Notes under the pieces: generated by a model | Database searches by the model: none | Told to the model about the DNA's origin: nothing | The model's input: the letters and a program-made list of their open reading frames with translations, nothing else | Translations under genes and position numbers: made by a program | Shown: piece after piece, positions 1 to 11,329 of the stretch | How positions within the stretch are numbered: the stretch's first letter is position 1 | Layout of the letters: each line of letters begins with the position of its first letter | Assembly: GCA_004802725.1 (NCBI GenBank) | Contig: SGPM01000002.1 | Coordinates: 391,937-455,936, forward strand | DNA: 64,000 bases | Reading direction: 5' to 3' | Source of the DNA: Antrodiella citrinella | Lineage: Eukaryota > Basidiomycota > Agaricomycetes > Polyporales > Steccherinaceae

Positions 1-216
1 GACGAGTGGGTATGACAGACATAACAACGGGATGGGAGGGAGATGTGAGAGGTTCGACTCCGGTCTACAAAATAGATTAAGGCATCCACCGAACTGGAGC
101 AAGAACAGACACGTCAAATCCAGGCAGGAAACAAGGTGAGGTCATCACGATGGCAGCGGGTGTGTATCACGCAATCCGATAGTCCATGACACCCCGACAG
201 CCAGAGAGGGCTCACT

Positions 217-873
217 TCACCAGGACCCGAATGTGTTCTCGCCCGAGTAGCTGACGTACAGGAAGCCATCCTCGTCTCTGTGGGCGGAAGAGGCGTGAGT
301 CAGCAAGTGTGGCGATGACGCGCCGTGAATATTCGTCTGCGCGTGAAGGGAAATCACGTACTTGTGCTCCTCGTAGATGGCGCTCATCAGCTGCGCTGTC
401 GGTGGAAGTACCTCGTCGACGAAGATGAAGATTGCCTTCTCGGGGGCAAGCTTGATCCTCTTCCGTATAACGTAGACGAACTGCCCCACAGTGAGATCCT
501 ACGCAATTGGACAAAACAAGCAGATCAGTACACCAAAAACGGATCAGAACTGAGTAGTAGACGCACTGAAGGTACCAGGTACTTCTTCTTGTCAATCGTT
601 GGGATGTCCGTCTTGTCCGCCTTCTCGCAAATGACCTGTTGAATCACAATCGGCGTTCAGGAGCAAGTTCACCATGAAGAGGCGACAGGTACGTCGAGAC
701 GCGAATCACATACCGGGATACGGTCGGGGTACTTCTGTCGAATGCGCTCCGCCTCAGCCTTGCGCTTGTCTGTGTAAGATGCCAAGTGTACATGAGCTTA
801 GATCCGATATAGAGCAGTGGCGGCAGGGCGCGACGAACCAAAGGGATGCTCATCCTTGAATTTGGACCTCATG
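217..873 (-). CDS. ATG8: Autophagy-related ubiquitin-like protein Atg8
   Basis: Atg8 is the ubiquitin-like modifier that is cleaved by Atg4 and conjugated to phosphatidylethanolamine on the autophagosome membrane. The spliced protein of about 118 residues starts [11 protein letters not shown] and continues with [66 protein letters not shown] and [17 protein letters not shown], near-identical to fungal Atg8. At least four introns are visible: the first splits a codon after HPF, another follows PDRIP with donor GTATGT, and the last lies between IYEEHK and DEDG. The C-terminus is FG followed only by Ser-Trp, so Atg4 would remove two residues to expose the conjugated glycine. The start is the ATG giving MRSKF, the universal Atg8 N-terminus. 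Length and motifs leave no real alternative. Confidence 0.96.
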
Positions 874-2037
874 ATGGCAAAGTGATATGGATGTGGGTGA
901 CGACTGGCGGGGTTGCTGGTGGTTATATAGGAGCGGAGGCTAGGGCACGGCGATGAAGGTGGTAGTAGAAAGGCAAGGAGTCTGGAGAGCCTTGCGCAGG
1001 CCTGGCAACAGGCGCTTGTTCGCGATCCGTGACTCAATGACAACAGGTCACAACACGTCCCAATCCGGAAGCCTCTCCGTTTAGCAGGTCTGGGAGGCTA
1101 CCATTGACAAGAGGACAATCCATTGTCCGAGTCACACAAAAGAGGGCTGTCAGAGAGCAGCAAGGATGTCTATTGCGTGCATGTCTTTCCATCTGCTGAT
1201 ACATCATCGTCTCCCAAATCCCGACGGTCCATCTGCTAACGCCTGCCACACTGACGTCTGACCCCAAACTCTACACCGCAGTCCTCTCTCCGACAAACAT
1301 GGTCTCCGATGCAGCGCTTCCGTGCCGAATGTGTCGGCGCCGAGAGGAGAGTCACTGCGACTTCAGATGACGTGTGTGCGTTTTAACAACATGTGTGGCA
1401 TTAAGAATAGAGTAGGACCAATAGAGGTGGCGAGGGTACAGTATATCTATTTGAGGGTCTTGCGCAGACGTGCCAGATGGTAGTTGATGGTGGGTGCATG
1501 TTGTTTCCCTTTGAATGGCTGTTGTGCTAATGTCAAAGGCAGGCCCTCTCGAAGAACGCGAATAAGGACGTACGGTGTCCCGCATACACCGGAACAAGGC
1601 ACTAGAGGCTTGAGCGCAAGCTCCTGAGTTCATGGTATCGCTAGAGGCAGCCCAGCAGCCCAACATTGTGGACAGCTCGCGTGCACATAAGTTCGCGGGT
1701 GGGTCTGTAAAATTGCCAGTTCAGTACTGTCAAATAGGCAAAGACCAGCCCGCACGCACTTTTCTTGGGCCTAATTTTAAGCTTTGCAATATGCATCGCG
1801 ACCGAAAGACTGGAGGACGCTGCCTACGAGCTGAAGGATTCTGACAACGAAGGAGACCGATGTGACGAGGCGAGTGCAAGCGACGGGAGATGCCGGTACG
1901 GATTTATTGCGGGGAAGCCTGGGCGTCTGATACTATTGTGACCAGGAATGACCACGTTGACATGACACCGACCACGACATTCATAACTTGACCTTTACAT
2001 TCCACTCGCCACAGCTTTCACTTCATAGTATCTAAGC
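874..2037. other. Intergenic region between divergent ATG8 and the E2 gene
   Basis: The open frames here are short, lack recognisable protein motifs and are not joined by convincing splice sites. It is the shared upstream region of two divergent genes. Beyond the TATA-like element next to ATG8 I see no repeat, RNA gene or mobile element. Confidence 0.5.
923..930 (-). promoter_or_regulatory. Possible TATA box of ATG8
   Basis: The minus strand reads CTATATAA about 50 bp upstream of the ATG8 start codon. This matches a TATA consensus and sits in an otherwise GC-rich stretch. It is a sequence match only; no transcription start is known. Confidence 0.3.
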
Positions 2038-3396
2038 ATGGCCCACGCTGGCTACAACAAGAATAGTTCCGGTAAGAGCTCTTCATTCCGTCCCAAACTG
2101 CAGTGCACTCACCGTTGCACCCTTTTCCGAAGCTGTCAAGCGGATCATGCAAGAGGCCAGGGAGTTGTCCAACGATCCAAGCACCGATTATTCTGCAGCA
2201 CCTCTGGAGGTACGTTCTGTCCACCATTTGCGCATGCCGATGCTCATTTCCTCGTGTTCATAGGACGACATCTTCGTGAGTCTCGTTTAGATCGCACGAC
2301 CGAGTTACCCCTTCGTCTGACCTCGTCTTGCGCGACAGGAATGGCACTGTACACTTCGTGGCCCATCGGGAACGGAGTTTGAGGGTGGCCTATACCACTT
2401 CCGCATCCTTCTACCCTCTGAATATCCTTTCCGGGCTCCATCTCTTATGATGCTTACGCCAAATGGTCGCTTCGAACTCAATACCAAGGTATGCTGTGTC
2501 TCCGTATCGCTATGAAGACTATTTCTCATTCTAACCAATCCTATAGATTTGCATTAGCTTTACCAGCTGTACGTCGATTCAACCTGAATTGCTTGACGGT
2601 CCGTCTGAGGGTTTTGTCGTTAGATCACGAAGAGTTGTGGCAACCGGCTTGGGGAGTACGCACAGGTCAGTATCTTCTACAGCTGCAACCCCCCTCTTGC
2701 ACTGATGCGTGGTGCCCCACAGCAATCATCGGTCTCCAAGGCTTCTTCCCATTGAAAGGCACAGCCGCCGCCGGCGTGGGTGCTATTGAGTACCCTTCCG
2801 TAGAGCGTAAGCGACTGGCTGCCTTGTAAGTGTCCGCGATTAGTTGTTCGCTTAGCCGCCCTCATTATGCTTCTGTTAGGTCAAGAGACTGGATATGTCC
2901 TCGTTGCAACAAACCGAACACTGAGCATCTCCCGGATCCCCCAGAAGCTTCGACGTCAGAAGCAAGTACGTCGTCTGTGGTCGAGCCTGCGCCAAAAAAC
3001 ACCACGGACATTCCCAATCCTGACTCATCAAAGCCAGACGCACAGCAGCCTCCCGCTCCCGCACCAATCACACCGTCTCGCACAATCCCACTCGTCGCAC
3101 CTACACCCACGAGACCCGTCGTGCCTATCAACCTCACACCTAATACACCTGTCTTCATCGGTCCGTCTACGCCTGTAGACGAGACACCCCCCGACGATTT
3201 CCCTTCGTCTACTGAGACGACGACGACGGCATCGTCGGCCATAGATGGCGAGACGCGAGAGGTCCTTGCTGCTGCTCAACCAGCACCCCCTGTCATCCTC
3301 CGCCGAAGCACGCCTCGGCCGCCGCTCATCCTCGACACTGCGATATGCGTGCTTCTGGTGTTGGTGTTTGCGCTGATCTGTCGTAGGGTGTTATAA
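2038..3396 (+). CDS. UBC6: Tail-anchored ubiquitin-conjugating enzyme E2 (UBC6/UBE2J family)
   Basis: This is an ER-membrane E2 of the Ubc6/UBE2J type, which supplies ubiquitin for ER-associated degradation. Joining about six exons gives MAHAGYNKNSS, then AVKRIMQEARELSNDPS, EWHCTLRGPSGTEFEGGLYH, the active-site stretch NTKICISFTSYHEELWQPAW (the Cys of KIC is the predicted ubiquitin-accepting residue), VRTAIIGLQGFFP and ERKRLAALSRDW. A CPRCNKPN motif and a long Pro/Ser/Thr-rich linker follow. The last 25 residues hold a hydrophobic tail anchor (ILDTAICVLLVLVFALICR) ending in basic residues, as expected for cytosol-facing tail-anchored insertion. The linker and WQP motif fit UBE2J1 better than UBE2J2. 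Splice sites preserve the frame at every junction I checked. Confidence 0.92.
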
Positions 3397-3903
3397 CCCC
3401 CCTACTCTCCACGCTGCAGCATGATTGAGTATGGGATTGACGTATGCTTCCGGTGCTGCCTCATTTTACCTTCTCGGATTTCCTTTAGTTCACGTCTTGG
3501 ATTTGCTCGTTTTGTATACACCTTTGCTGCCTGCTTCTCTCCGCTATCCTGATCTCCTATCTTTGCGTTCCCTAGTAGTCATTTCCTTCCCGTCTCAGTC
3601 GCTCTCCCCTTTTCCCTCGGACCTGGTCTCTTAATTTACGACATTTGTACTCTTGACTCATCGTGATGCGCTTATCCTATGTAATTGTATGCAACCTGAA
3701 GGTCTCTTGCAGTTTGAAAGCCTGAAAGATGAGGATGGAAACAGACCGCAAGCAAATATCTTGGGTTTTACACTACACATGCACACTGCAAGCAAAGAAA
3801 GTAACTATACATAGCAACAAGCCCCGAAACGACGTCAGCCAATGAGAAAGCTCTCCACTGAGCTGAGCACCACCTCCACCAAGACCGAGAGTAAGCCATA
3901 CGC
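3397..3903. other. Convergent 3' intergenic region
   Basis: This T-rich stretch lies between the stop codons of two convergent genes. It probably holds both 3' untranslated regions and polyadenylation signals. A 69-codon frame on the plus strand (3425-3634) has no recognisable features and is not called. Confidence 0.5.
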
Positions 3904-6622
3904 CTACTTCTTCTTCTGGTCCCTCAGACTCAACACCAGCAGATCCTCATCCTCCAAATTATAATTCGCGATCGTATTCGCATTCGTCAGGATCTTACCC
4001 GCGTACGCCAGTCGTATCCTCGACGCAGACAACGCAGACCCGGTGTGTTGCAGGATACGATCTCGAAGCGTCGACACGAGGAGGTTGAGCGGGAGGTCCG
4101 GTACGGTGACCACCATTCCGTCGAGTTTGAGTTCGGGCTTGGAAGGGTCGTTCGGGAGCTGGATTTGTAAGGATATCGGGTGCTGCAAACAAACACAAAC
4201 CGGTCAGTCTACCCATTGAAATCACCGAAAGTGAGCAAACGTACCGGATGCATGTTGATCCAATCCTGCTCAGGATAATACTGCCCTCCAGGCAACTTGG
4301 CCACTTTCTGCCGTTTCGCAGGCGGCATCCCCTCCTCCCCGTTGCCCTCCATCTCGTCTGCGCTCCGCACCATTCCCGTCTGCGGCTGCGGAGGTCCTGC
4401 TAAGCCGGGTATGCGTGATGGATGCATCATCGGTCCTGTGGGCGGTTGGTAGCCAAATGGCTGCGCTGCGTCCAGGCCTTGGTAGTGCAGAGGGGGGAGC
4501 ATGACCGGAGGCGCTTGAGGTGGGTAGAGTGAAGCGGGCTGCGGCCCTGAAGAGATGGTGGCAGCGGAGTAGGCTGGGTCGTTAGCGTTTTGCAGTGGAG
4601 GTTGGGGAAGGGATGCGGGCGCAGGTGGGAGGGAAGCGAGAGGGCCTGGAATAGCGGTAGGACCAATGCCAGGTCCGATGGCATTTGCGTCTTGTCTAAG
4701 AGAATCAATGAGATCAGGGTGCCGACAAATCAAGAACAAGAATATAACACGTACGGTCCAAGACCCTTTGCTCTGTGAATGGCAGCGATTTGTTCATCGA
4801 AGTTATTGTTTGTGGCAAACTTGTCGAGAGTCCCTGCTTTTGAAGCTGTATGACCGTCCCAAACAAGTTTCTCCCTCTCCTTCCTTTTGAGCCGCTCTTC
4901 CTCTTCCTCCTTTTTTCGCATCTCTTCATCCTCTGCCGCGCCGAAGATATCCACACGCGTACGAGCGAGGTTCTTGAGCGAAGAGCCGACGTTGGCACCA
5001 CGCTGGAGCTCAGACGACTGTGCTTTGCGGGCCTCAAGAACATCACGTTGCGATTTCCAGCGGGGATCTAGCAACTCGATACGCATGTGTTCGTCCAGCT
5101 CGTCCACGGGGATCTGCTGTCCACAAATGCTACATGTCGTGATCTTCTCTACATTCTTCCTGGCACCCACTACAAACACAAAGTCAGAAACGCTGGAACT
5201 GTGACGAGAGCTAAAGTACTTACGATTCGGTACATAACCGGTTCGAATCTTCATTGGTGCACCAGCCTCCATAGAGTTCGCTTGAATAGCACGAGCCCTC
5301 TCGATCTCTCTGGCCCTCTCATCCTCCTCGCGCTTCTTCCTCTCCGATTCGCCGTCCTCATCATCACTCTCCTCCATAGCGGTATCATCTTCACCGTTGC
5401 CAACTCCAACATTTCCCACCGCTGCCGCTGCCTCTGCCTCCGCCGCTGCCTGCTTCTGTCTGTGCGCCTCAACATCCTCTGCAGTCGTCTCCATGATCAT
5501 GGCGGCCATTCTCTTCTGAGCGATCGTCATGTTCTCCACTTCCTGCACGCTCATCGGAGGCGGCAGCTCCGAGTTCGCGTCAGCTTGAGTGAATTCAATG
5601 GTTTGTACGATGGCGTAATCGTGCCAGTCAATTTCAGCGAATGCCACTAATGAGTTAAGCACGTGAGTTAGGGTCAGCATTGTGAAAATGAATAGCAGGA
5701 CGCACCGGCTTCAGCTTCCTTGTCCGACTCTCGCTTCTTCACCTGCTCTCTCTTCACCTGTTCCCATCTCGCTCGTTTCTTTCCAAGCTCAAGGTCTTTC
5801 CACCGGTAGGAAGGTTCTGCGCGTTCCTTCAACTGCTCCAAGGTCTCTTTGCTTGGCATAATGACTTTGTGGTACTGCTCCACCAATCGGTTGAAATAAC
5901 CGAAGAGCGAGTGTGTAGGTCGTAGGAAATCGAATTGGTAATTTCGGCCTTCACGTGAAGACAGAGCAGCCAAGAAAGAGCGCCCCCGTTGTGCAGTGAA
6001 CAACGCCGTCAGTTTCATGATATCCCTATAGCATGTAATAGTCAAGCATAAGTTAAAAGTGAATTGGTCAAAATGGACGTACATATCAATAGCACTGATG
6101 TTCACCTCATCAAAAATGAATTCCGGCGTGGGTGGTTCCAAGCCTCTGTCGATCTCCTTCTCCGGCACGTCCTCCGTTTCCTCGTCTGCCCCGCCCTCCT
6201 TCTCCGGCACCTGCTCATCGTCTACCTCTCCACGCGCGACTTTCTCCATGCGGTGTCTGTAATAGGCATGATAAGGGTCCGCCGGGTTGAGGAACGAAAA
6301 CTTTGGGTCCGAACGCTGGGTTTCGCGAATCTTGTCCTCGAATTGTGGAGGATTGGCGGTTTTGGCGACGAAGTTGGCAGTCCTGTCAATGACGGCTACA
6401 CCATTCCAAAGTCAAACACACGAGAATGGTCAGCAAAGACCATGATTTGAGAGTGTGGCGATTGTACTCACACTTGATGTCCGGAGGTGGTAGAATAAGC
6501 CCGCTGGCATATTTTGGCTCCTTGACGGCGCCGTTGCCATTATGTACAACGACGTCGCCGTTCATGGGGTGGTCAACGTCATTGCCGTTGACCTGAACGC
6601 CATTTGCAACCACTACGCTCAT
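3904..6622 (-). CDS. PRP21: Splicing factor 3A subunit 1 (SF3A1/Prp21)
   Basis: SF3A1 is part of the U2 snRNP complex SF3a, which helps bind the branch site in the spliceosome. The N-terminus MSVVVANGVQVNGNDVDHPM is followed by a Gly/Asn-rich stretch, a first SURP-type segment around DRTANFVAKTANPPQFE, and a second SURP segment (AAQLFTAQ-like: LTALFTAQRGRSFLAALSS, REGRNYQFDFLRPTHSLFGY). Next come a highly charged linker (EQVKREQVKKRESDKEAEA), the Prp21-type region GYVPNRK, a Pro-rich tract, and a C-terminal ubiquitin-like domain ending RLAYAGKILTNANTIANYNL and DLLVLSLRDQKKK. Several short introns interrupt it. The start at 6622 gives a compact N-terminus; an upstream in-frame ATG would add residues with no family support. 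It is head-to-head with the MRPL31 gene, 141 bp away. Confidence 0.95.
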
Positions 6623-6763
6623 TTTGGGATTACAGAGGAAGGTGAACGTATAAGAGGCGCGAACGAGAGCTGGTATGTCGTGATGACTAAGCAGATTCTG
6701 TTTCTCGTTTGGCGCCAAATTATTATTGCTCTTGCGCTTTCTCTTCTGAACCTGACGAGCGGG

Positions 6764-7239
6764 ATGTTTGGTCCATTCCGACCTTCAGCTATTTCTTCTG
6801 TGGGTCTCCTATGGTATGCATACTTCTGATGATATTATGTTCTATTACTCACGCTGAACTTACAGGAAGACACCATGGAAGTTGTCACCGACCCGTAAGG
6901 CCAACGCACGAGCCAGACTCAAACGAGTGGATTCTGTCATTGAGGCCGTGAGGGCGAGTGGGGTACAATGCGCTGCATTGGTGAGTTCGAGCAATATTGC
7001 CACGTAGCGATGACACTAATGTCGCGGACGACACAGAAAGAGGCCCTTGAACTTCCCAAGGAGCATGAGATGCCCGCGAAAGACAAGTACACGGTCTTCA
7101 CACCTCATGCGCGTGGCTACCGTAAAGGAATTCACAAAGTTCCCAAATGGACACGAGTGCGTATGTCGGATACCTCTTGAACCAAAATGCTGACATCTGG
7201 TCACAGCTGACTCTGCGAACCAACCCAAGAGGCTTCTAG
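6764..7239 (+). CDS. MRPL31: Mitochondrial large-subunit ribosomal protein MRPL31 (fungal type)
   Basis: This small protein (about 105 residues) of the mitochondrial large ribosomal subunit is built from four exons. They encode [37 protein letters not shown] with [17 protein letters not shown], then [18 protein letters not shown] through [19 protein letters not shown], and finally [10 protein letters not shown]. The ends match the compact fungal family, where the protein begins with an MFGPFK/RP-like stretch and ends in NPRGF or a similar sequence. All three introns have GT-AG ends and keep the frame. It shares a 141-bp upstream interval with SF3A1 and ends 94 bp from the convergent CMS1 stop. 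The ORFs are each too short to be obvious without splicing. Confidence 0.93.
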
Positions 7240-7333
7240 ACCAGTACCATATCGCATTACTACATGGGTGCATTATAGGACGTATGATATACGGAAGAGT
7301 AATATCACTAATTTCAGACGACGACTTTGCGTG

Positions 7334-8474
7334 TTATAGTAACACGACCTGGATCTTCCCTGCCTTGATTCCTTGCAGAACCTTCGGGCAGCCCAGGATG
7401 GTCTTGAAGACCTCGTCCCGCGTCTCAGGGATGTCAAATAAGTTCCGCTTCTTACTGTCCTGATAAGAAATATCGAGAATTATGTGGGTCAATTGCGCTG
7501 TCGAAAGCGCATCTACCAATGAGGGTCAGCATCGTACATTCGACGCACACAGGCTGAATTGAGTTACTCACCCGTGTCACATAACAGCTTGCCCAGTCTA
7601 CCGGGAGTTCCGGCAGCTGCAGCAAGCTTGGTCCTCTTTAAATACGCAACATGATCCTCCAGTTTGAAATGCCTTGCGAAAAGTTTCGCAATTTCCCCTC
7701 CTTTGTCTCCCTTCAGCCTCTTATCTTTGAGGATCCGGGTAACATCCGCCACTCGGAGAGCAGCTCCAGCCACGAACAGAAGGGTCGGGGTACCGTTGTA
7801 CTTGGGTCGTTGCGCTAAACGCGTACGTAGTGTGGGTAGTACTGTGAGAGCTCTGTCAATATTAATAAATGGGGGGGGGGGGGTACTTGCAACGTACCTT
7901 TGGTGATGAAATCCACCAATTGGTCCAAATTCCTGGAACCCGCCCACATCGTGGTGTCCGCTATCGCGCTCTCTGTCTATGCCGTGAACTGAGATCGCCC
8001 GAAAGTATAGCAGCGAAGAACGCTTACCAGGGATCTGAATGTCCGCTAGTTCGATAGCAGACATCTTCGAGAACGTCTTGGCCTGCATCGAGGTGAGGTA
8101 GTCGGACAAAGCAAGAGGAGGTTGCATCGCCGAAGATGCAGCAGGGACGACCTCCATGGACTCCGCCACCTTCTGTTTCTTTGGGTGGGCATATGCGCGT
8201 CAGGGTGCTGCAGGGGCCAGTAAATGAAGATGGCGTAACGAACCTTGGCTTTGCGTTCCTTCTCCTTCTCTCTCCGCTTCCTCTTCTTTGCAGTAGCTGC
8301 CTCCTGCTTCGCAGTATCTACGGGGCCGCTCTCGCCTTCGTCTGCACTGAGAAGCGCATTGATGTCTTCTACGTCTGGGGAGTTTACGTCCTCTTCGTCT
8401 TCGGACATTGCGACGAGGTCGTCCGGCACAAAATCATCGTCGAGGTCATCCCCGCCACCGTGTGGTGAGCTCAT
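7334..8474 (-). CDS. CMS1: CMS1 ribosome biogenesis protein (CMSS1 family)
   Basis: CMS1 family proteins are associated with the small-subunit processome in the nucleolus; the precise activity is not established. The protein starts MSSPHGGGDDLDDDFVPDDL, is acidic, then has a basic run (KKRKRREKEKERKAK). The conserved part reads LALSDYLTSMQAKTFSKMS, IELADIQIP, then after an intron SIADTTMWAGSRNLDQLVDF, LPTLRTRLAQRPKYNGTPTL, FVAGAALRVADVTRILKDKR, AKLFARHFKLEDHVAYLKRT, AAAAGTPGRLGKLL, and the C-terminus HIILDISYQDSKKRNLFDIP to KIQVVLL. This is a P-loop-lacking helicase-like fold according to family knowledge. One intron holds a run of 13 G on the plus strand at 7871-7883. An upstream in-frame ATG exists, but the MSSPHG start fits the acidic N-terminus. 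Confidence 0.92.
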
Positions 8475-8995
8475 GTTGAAATGAGGAGGTGAGGGGAAAT
8501 GAGGAAACAAGTACAAGGGAATGAGAATTGAGAGATTTCAGCGGCAAAATAAAAGTGCCGGATTCGGTAATGACGGCATCGTGTAATGCGAGAAGTCTCT
8601 ATAGATCCAAATCATCTGAACGGTATCCAACTTGAAACGGTATCTGCTATCGAGAGTATCTCAGCACGCAATTCACAGTGGTTCTCGCGTGCAACGACAT
8701 TCAGGACTCAATGAGACTCAGAGGTCGCGTGCAATGAGAAGATATCCACGTCGCCAGTCTACGGACCATTGCCAAGACATCCTCGAAAGCCAACTGCGGC
8801 TTTGAGTTGAGGAGGAATAACCAGGAAAGATAAGATGAATTGTGTGCTATCAGCCACGTGTGCCTAAGCGACGACTTCGCTGCCTGACTGCTACTGCACT
8901 CCTTCAATGCGCCGCATGCCCTTTTGCTCCTGAACACCATGTTCTCCTGCTGAGCTCCCTCTCTTCATCCCCTCCCTGCCCCCGTCTCCCGCGGA

Positions 8996-10419
8996 ATGCC
9001 TCTCTCGCTCCCTCAAATACACCAGGAGCTCCTTCCATTCGCCTTTCTCGCATTCGTTCTTCTCGCATTCGCATTGAGTCGCTGGTATTTTACGACCAAC
9101 CAAGCGCTCAATGATAGTAAACCTGTGCAACCAATTAGCACTCGTAACAAGACCCTTTCATCTCAACCCACCCACCGAACTGACAGCAAGACCGGAGACT
9201 TTGAAGAGCAAGATATCGAAATGATTAAAGAACCAGCAATCGACCGGACTTTCGTCAAGCAGACGTACGAAGCCTTCCTCGTGCTCGACGTCGAGGCGAC
9301 CTGTATGCCTGGAACAGACTTCAACTATCCAAATGAAATCATTGTCAGTTCTTCACAGTCTTTGAAGTGAAATCACTCACCTAAGCTCAAATCACAGGAA
9401 TGGCCAGTAGTACTGTTGCGATGGAGGGACAAAGACGCCGTCGGTAGAGCGAATAAGTTGGAAGTTGTCGACCAGTTCCGCTCGTTTGTGAAACCTACTT
9501 GGAGGCCGTCGCTCTCTCCGTTCTGTACAGCATTGACTGGAATTACCCAAGTTTGTTTCCTCTTCCTTTGTTCTTTGCCGCAGTTCATTCAAGAATGCTT
9601 CGAAACATTAGCCCGATGTCGACCATGCACCCCCTTTCGCAACGCTCGTCTGGATATTCAAACAATTTTTGGTCAGAAACGGTCTCATTGACGCAGAAAC
9701 TGGAAACCCACTTGTACGCTTTTGCTGGTGTACAGACGGTCCGTGGGACGTACGAGACTTTGTCGTAAAGCAATGCTTTATATCGAAGGTAAGCGCTCAT
9801 TTGACTGTGCCGTAGTCCCACCACCGTGAACTCATGTTCAATCCTGCAGATCCCCATCCCACAGTGGATTTCGGGAGACGTTGTAGATGTGCGCCGTCTT
9901 GTCGGACGGTGGATGGAAAAGCACACTGACCCATCCAAGAAACCCAAAGCACAGGTAAGAGGCACGCTTTCTTCGCGCGTTCCGCCACGCTCACACAGCG
10001 TGTCCTCACCGCAGGGAACGTTCCTCCCCATCACTCGCCAACTCCATATACTAGGCCTCGCGCCCTTCGAAGGGCGTCAGCACTGCGGAATTGATGTTAG
10101 TACGCACCACTATACATCATTATGCGTTCATTTCTCTCCAATCGCGCTATTCTGTTGTCGTCTTGTCATACCTTGATCTTGTTGTTACCCTAGTTATGAC
10201 CGTGGTTGAGCACACACCAACTTATATTCTATCTTACAGGATACCCGTAATATTGCTCGCATCGTGGTCGAACTCGCCCGGCGAGGCGTCCGCCTGCGAC
10301 CAAATACGCCCATCAATCCGAACAGACGTTGGCCCTGGATGGGTCGTCAGGGAAAGGTGCTTGAGCATTATGTTCAGTATCCCGCGTACCCTTCCTCCCC
10401 TGGCGCATCTCCCCTCTAA
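8996..10419 (+). CDS. ERI1-like 3'-5' exonuclease (DEDDh family) with putative membrane anchor
   Basis: This belongs to the DEDDh exonuclease group containing ERI1, which trims 3' ends of small RNAs, histone mRNA and 5.8S rRNA. The catalytic blocks are visible: FLVLDVEATC (first Asp and Glu), LTGITQ, FCWCTDGPWDVRDFVVKQC (Asp), ITRQLHILGLAPFEGRQHCG and HCGIDDTRNIARIVVELARR (His and Asp). To keep the frame after LTGITQ, the intron must end at CATTAG (about 9552-9611), giving PDVDHAPPFATLVWIFKQF. The first about 30 residues include LLPFAFLAFVLLAFALSRWY, a strong hydrophobic segment that looks like a transmembrane or signal anchor. A different first exon cannot be excluded, so the anchor is less certain than the nuclease. 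The C-terminus is short and ends in SSPGASPL. Confidence 0.88.
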
Positions 10420-11329
10420 TGTTTGCCACTCTTGTCATTTTATGCTGTATTCTCTTGGTGAGATCGCGTATGTTTTTTGCTCTCGCTGCTCATCTGTTTG
10501 TTGTATTTGTATGCCCGCGTATTTCTACTCTATCTCTCTTTGCTGTCCCCTGCTCGCACAATATCACCCCTGCTTTCTGACACCTCCTCGTTCAGGTCTG
10601 CTATGGTGTGTCTCTGTAAACCGGACTCGGCGAGACTGTACGCCCGACGGCGTATCCGGAGTTCGATACCCCAAATGAGAGTTCCAAAGGCGCACATCCA
10701 CAAATGCACTGCGTCTAGCTTGTCTTGGCATGTTCTATTTCATCACCGGCATCGTCGAGCGTATTCACACAGGTAGCGGCGGTCGAGGAACTCCTTACCG
10801 CAATCGGTCCCGGGGAGAAACCATGAGACTTCACGCCTTCTACCGGCGGGATGGACTGGATTTGCAGTCCCACAAACGTGCCGTGTGGCTCCCGTGAATG
10901 GCATTTTCATACCTTGTTTATGTATGTCGTACGCCACCAACCGTTAACATTCTCAAGTTCACCCTCGCCCGACTTCGTGGACTCGGTAGAGCACCACCTG
11001 GATCTCCCTGTCATTCTACTGATTCCGAGACGAGGAACGAGGCAACATAATAATAGCCTTATTCTATTAGCGGTGTATTATACGCACAGTCGAGGGTGAT
11101 GTACAGGGGGGTCGAGGTTCGATCATGCGTGAATGTGAGAGTATCATAACAATCGTGTCTAGGATGTAGATGAATATATAGTAGCGGAGTGAGGAGTCCG
11201 AGCCCCCCTTGGATGGATGCCAGCGTCGGGAGAAAATAAGTCATTGGTTCATTGAATACCCTTTCACCGAACACGAGAAATAAAAAGGTGCACATTTGCA
11301 GGTTGAAAGTTCCACGAAACGTGATATGT
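10420..11329. other. Intergenic region, no supported gene
   Basis: The plus strand after the exonuclease stop is pyrimidine-rich. Small frames exist on both strands (for example 10743-10940 minus), but none has a recognisable motif, codon pattern or convincing splice structure. It probably holds the two convergent 3' untranslated regions; a small unrecognised gene is possible. Confidence 0.4.

Noticed and set aside
46..75. tRNA-like T-loop sequence GGTTCGACTCC near the left edge
   Set aside because: The flanking bases do not pair into a proper T-stem and no D-arm or anticodon arm is visible upstream within the window.
10743..10940. 65-codon minus-strand frame in the ERI1/TmpA interval
   Set aside because: Too short, no motif, and no flanking splice sites; probably chance.
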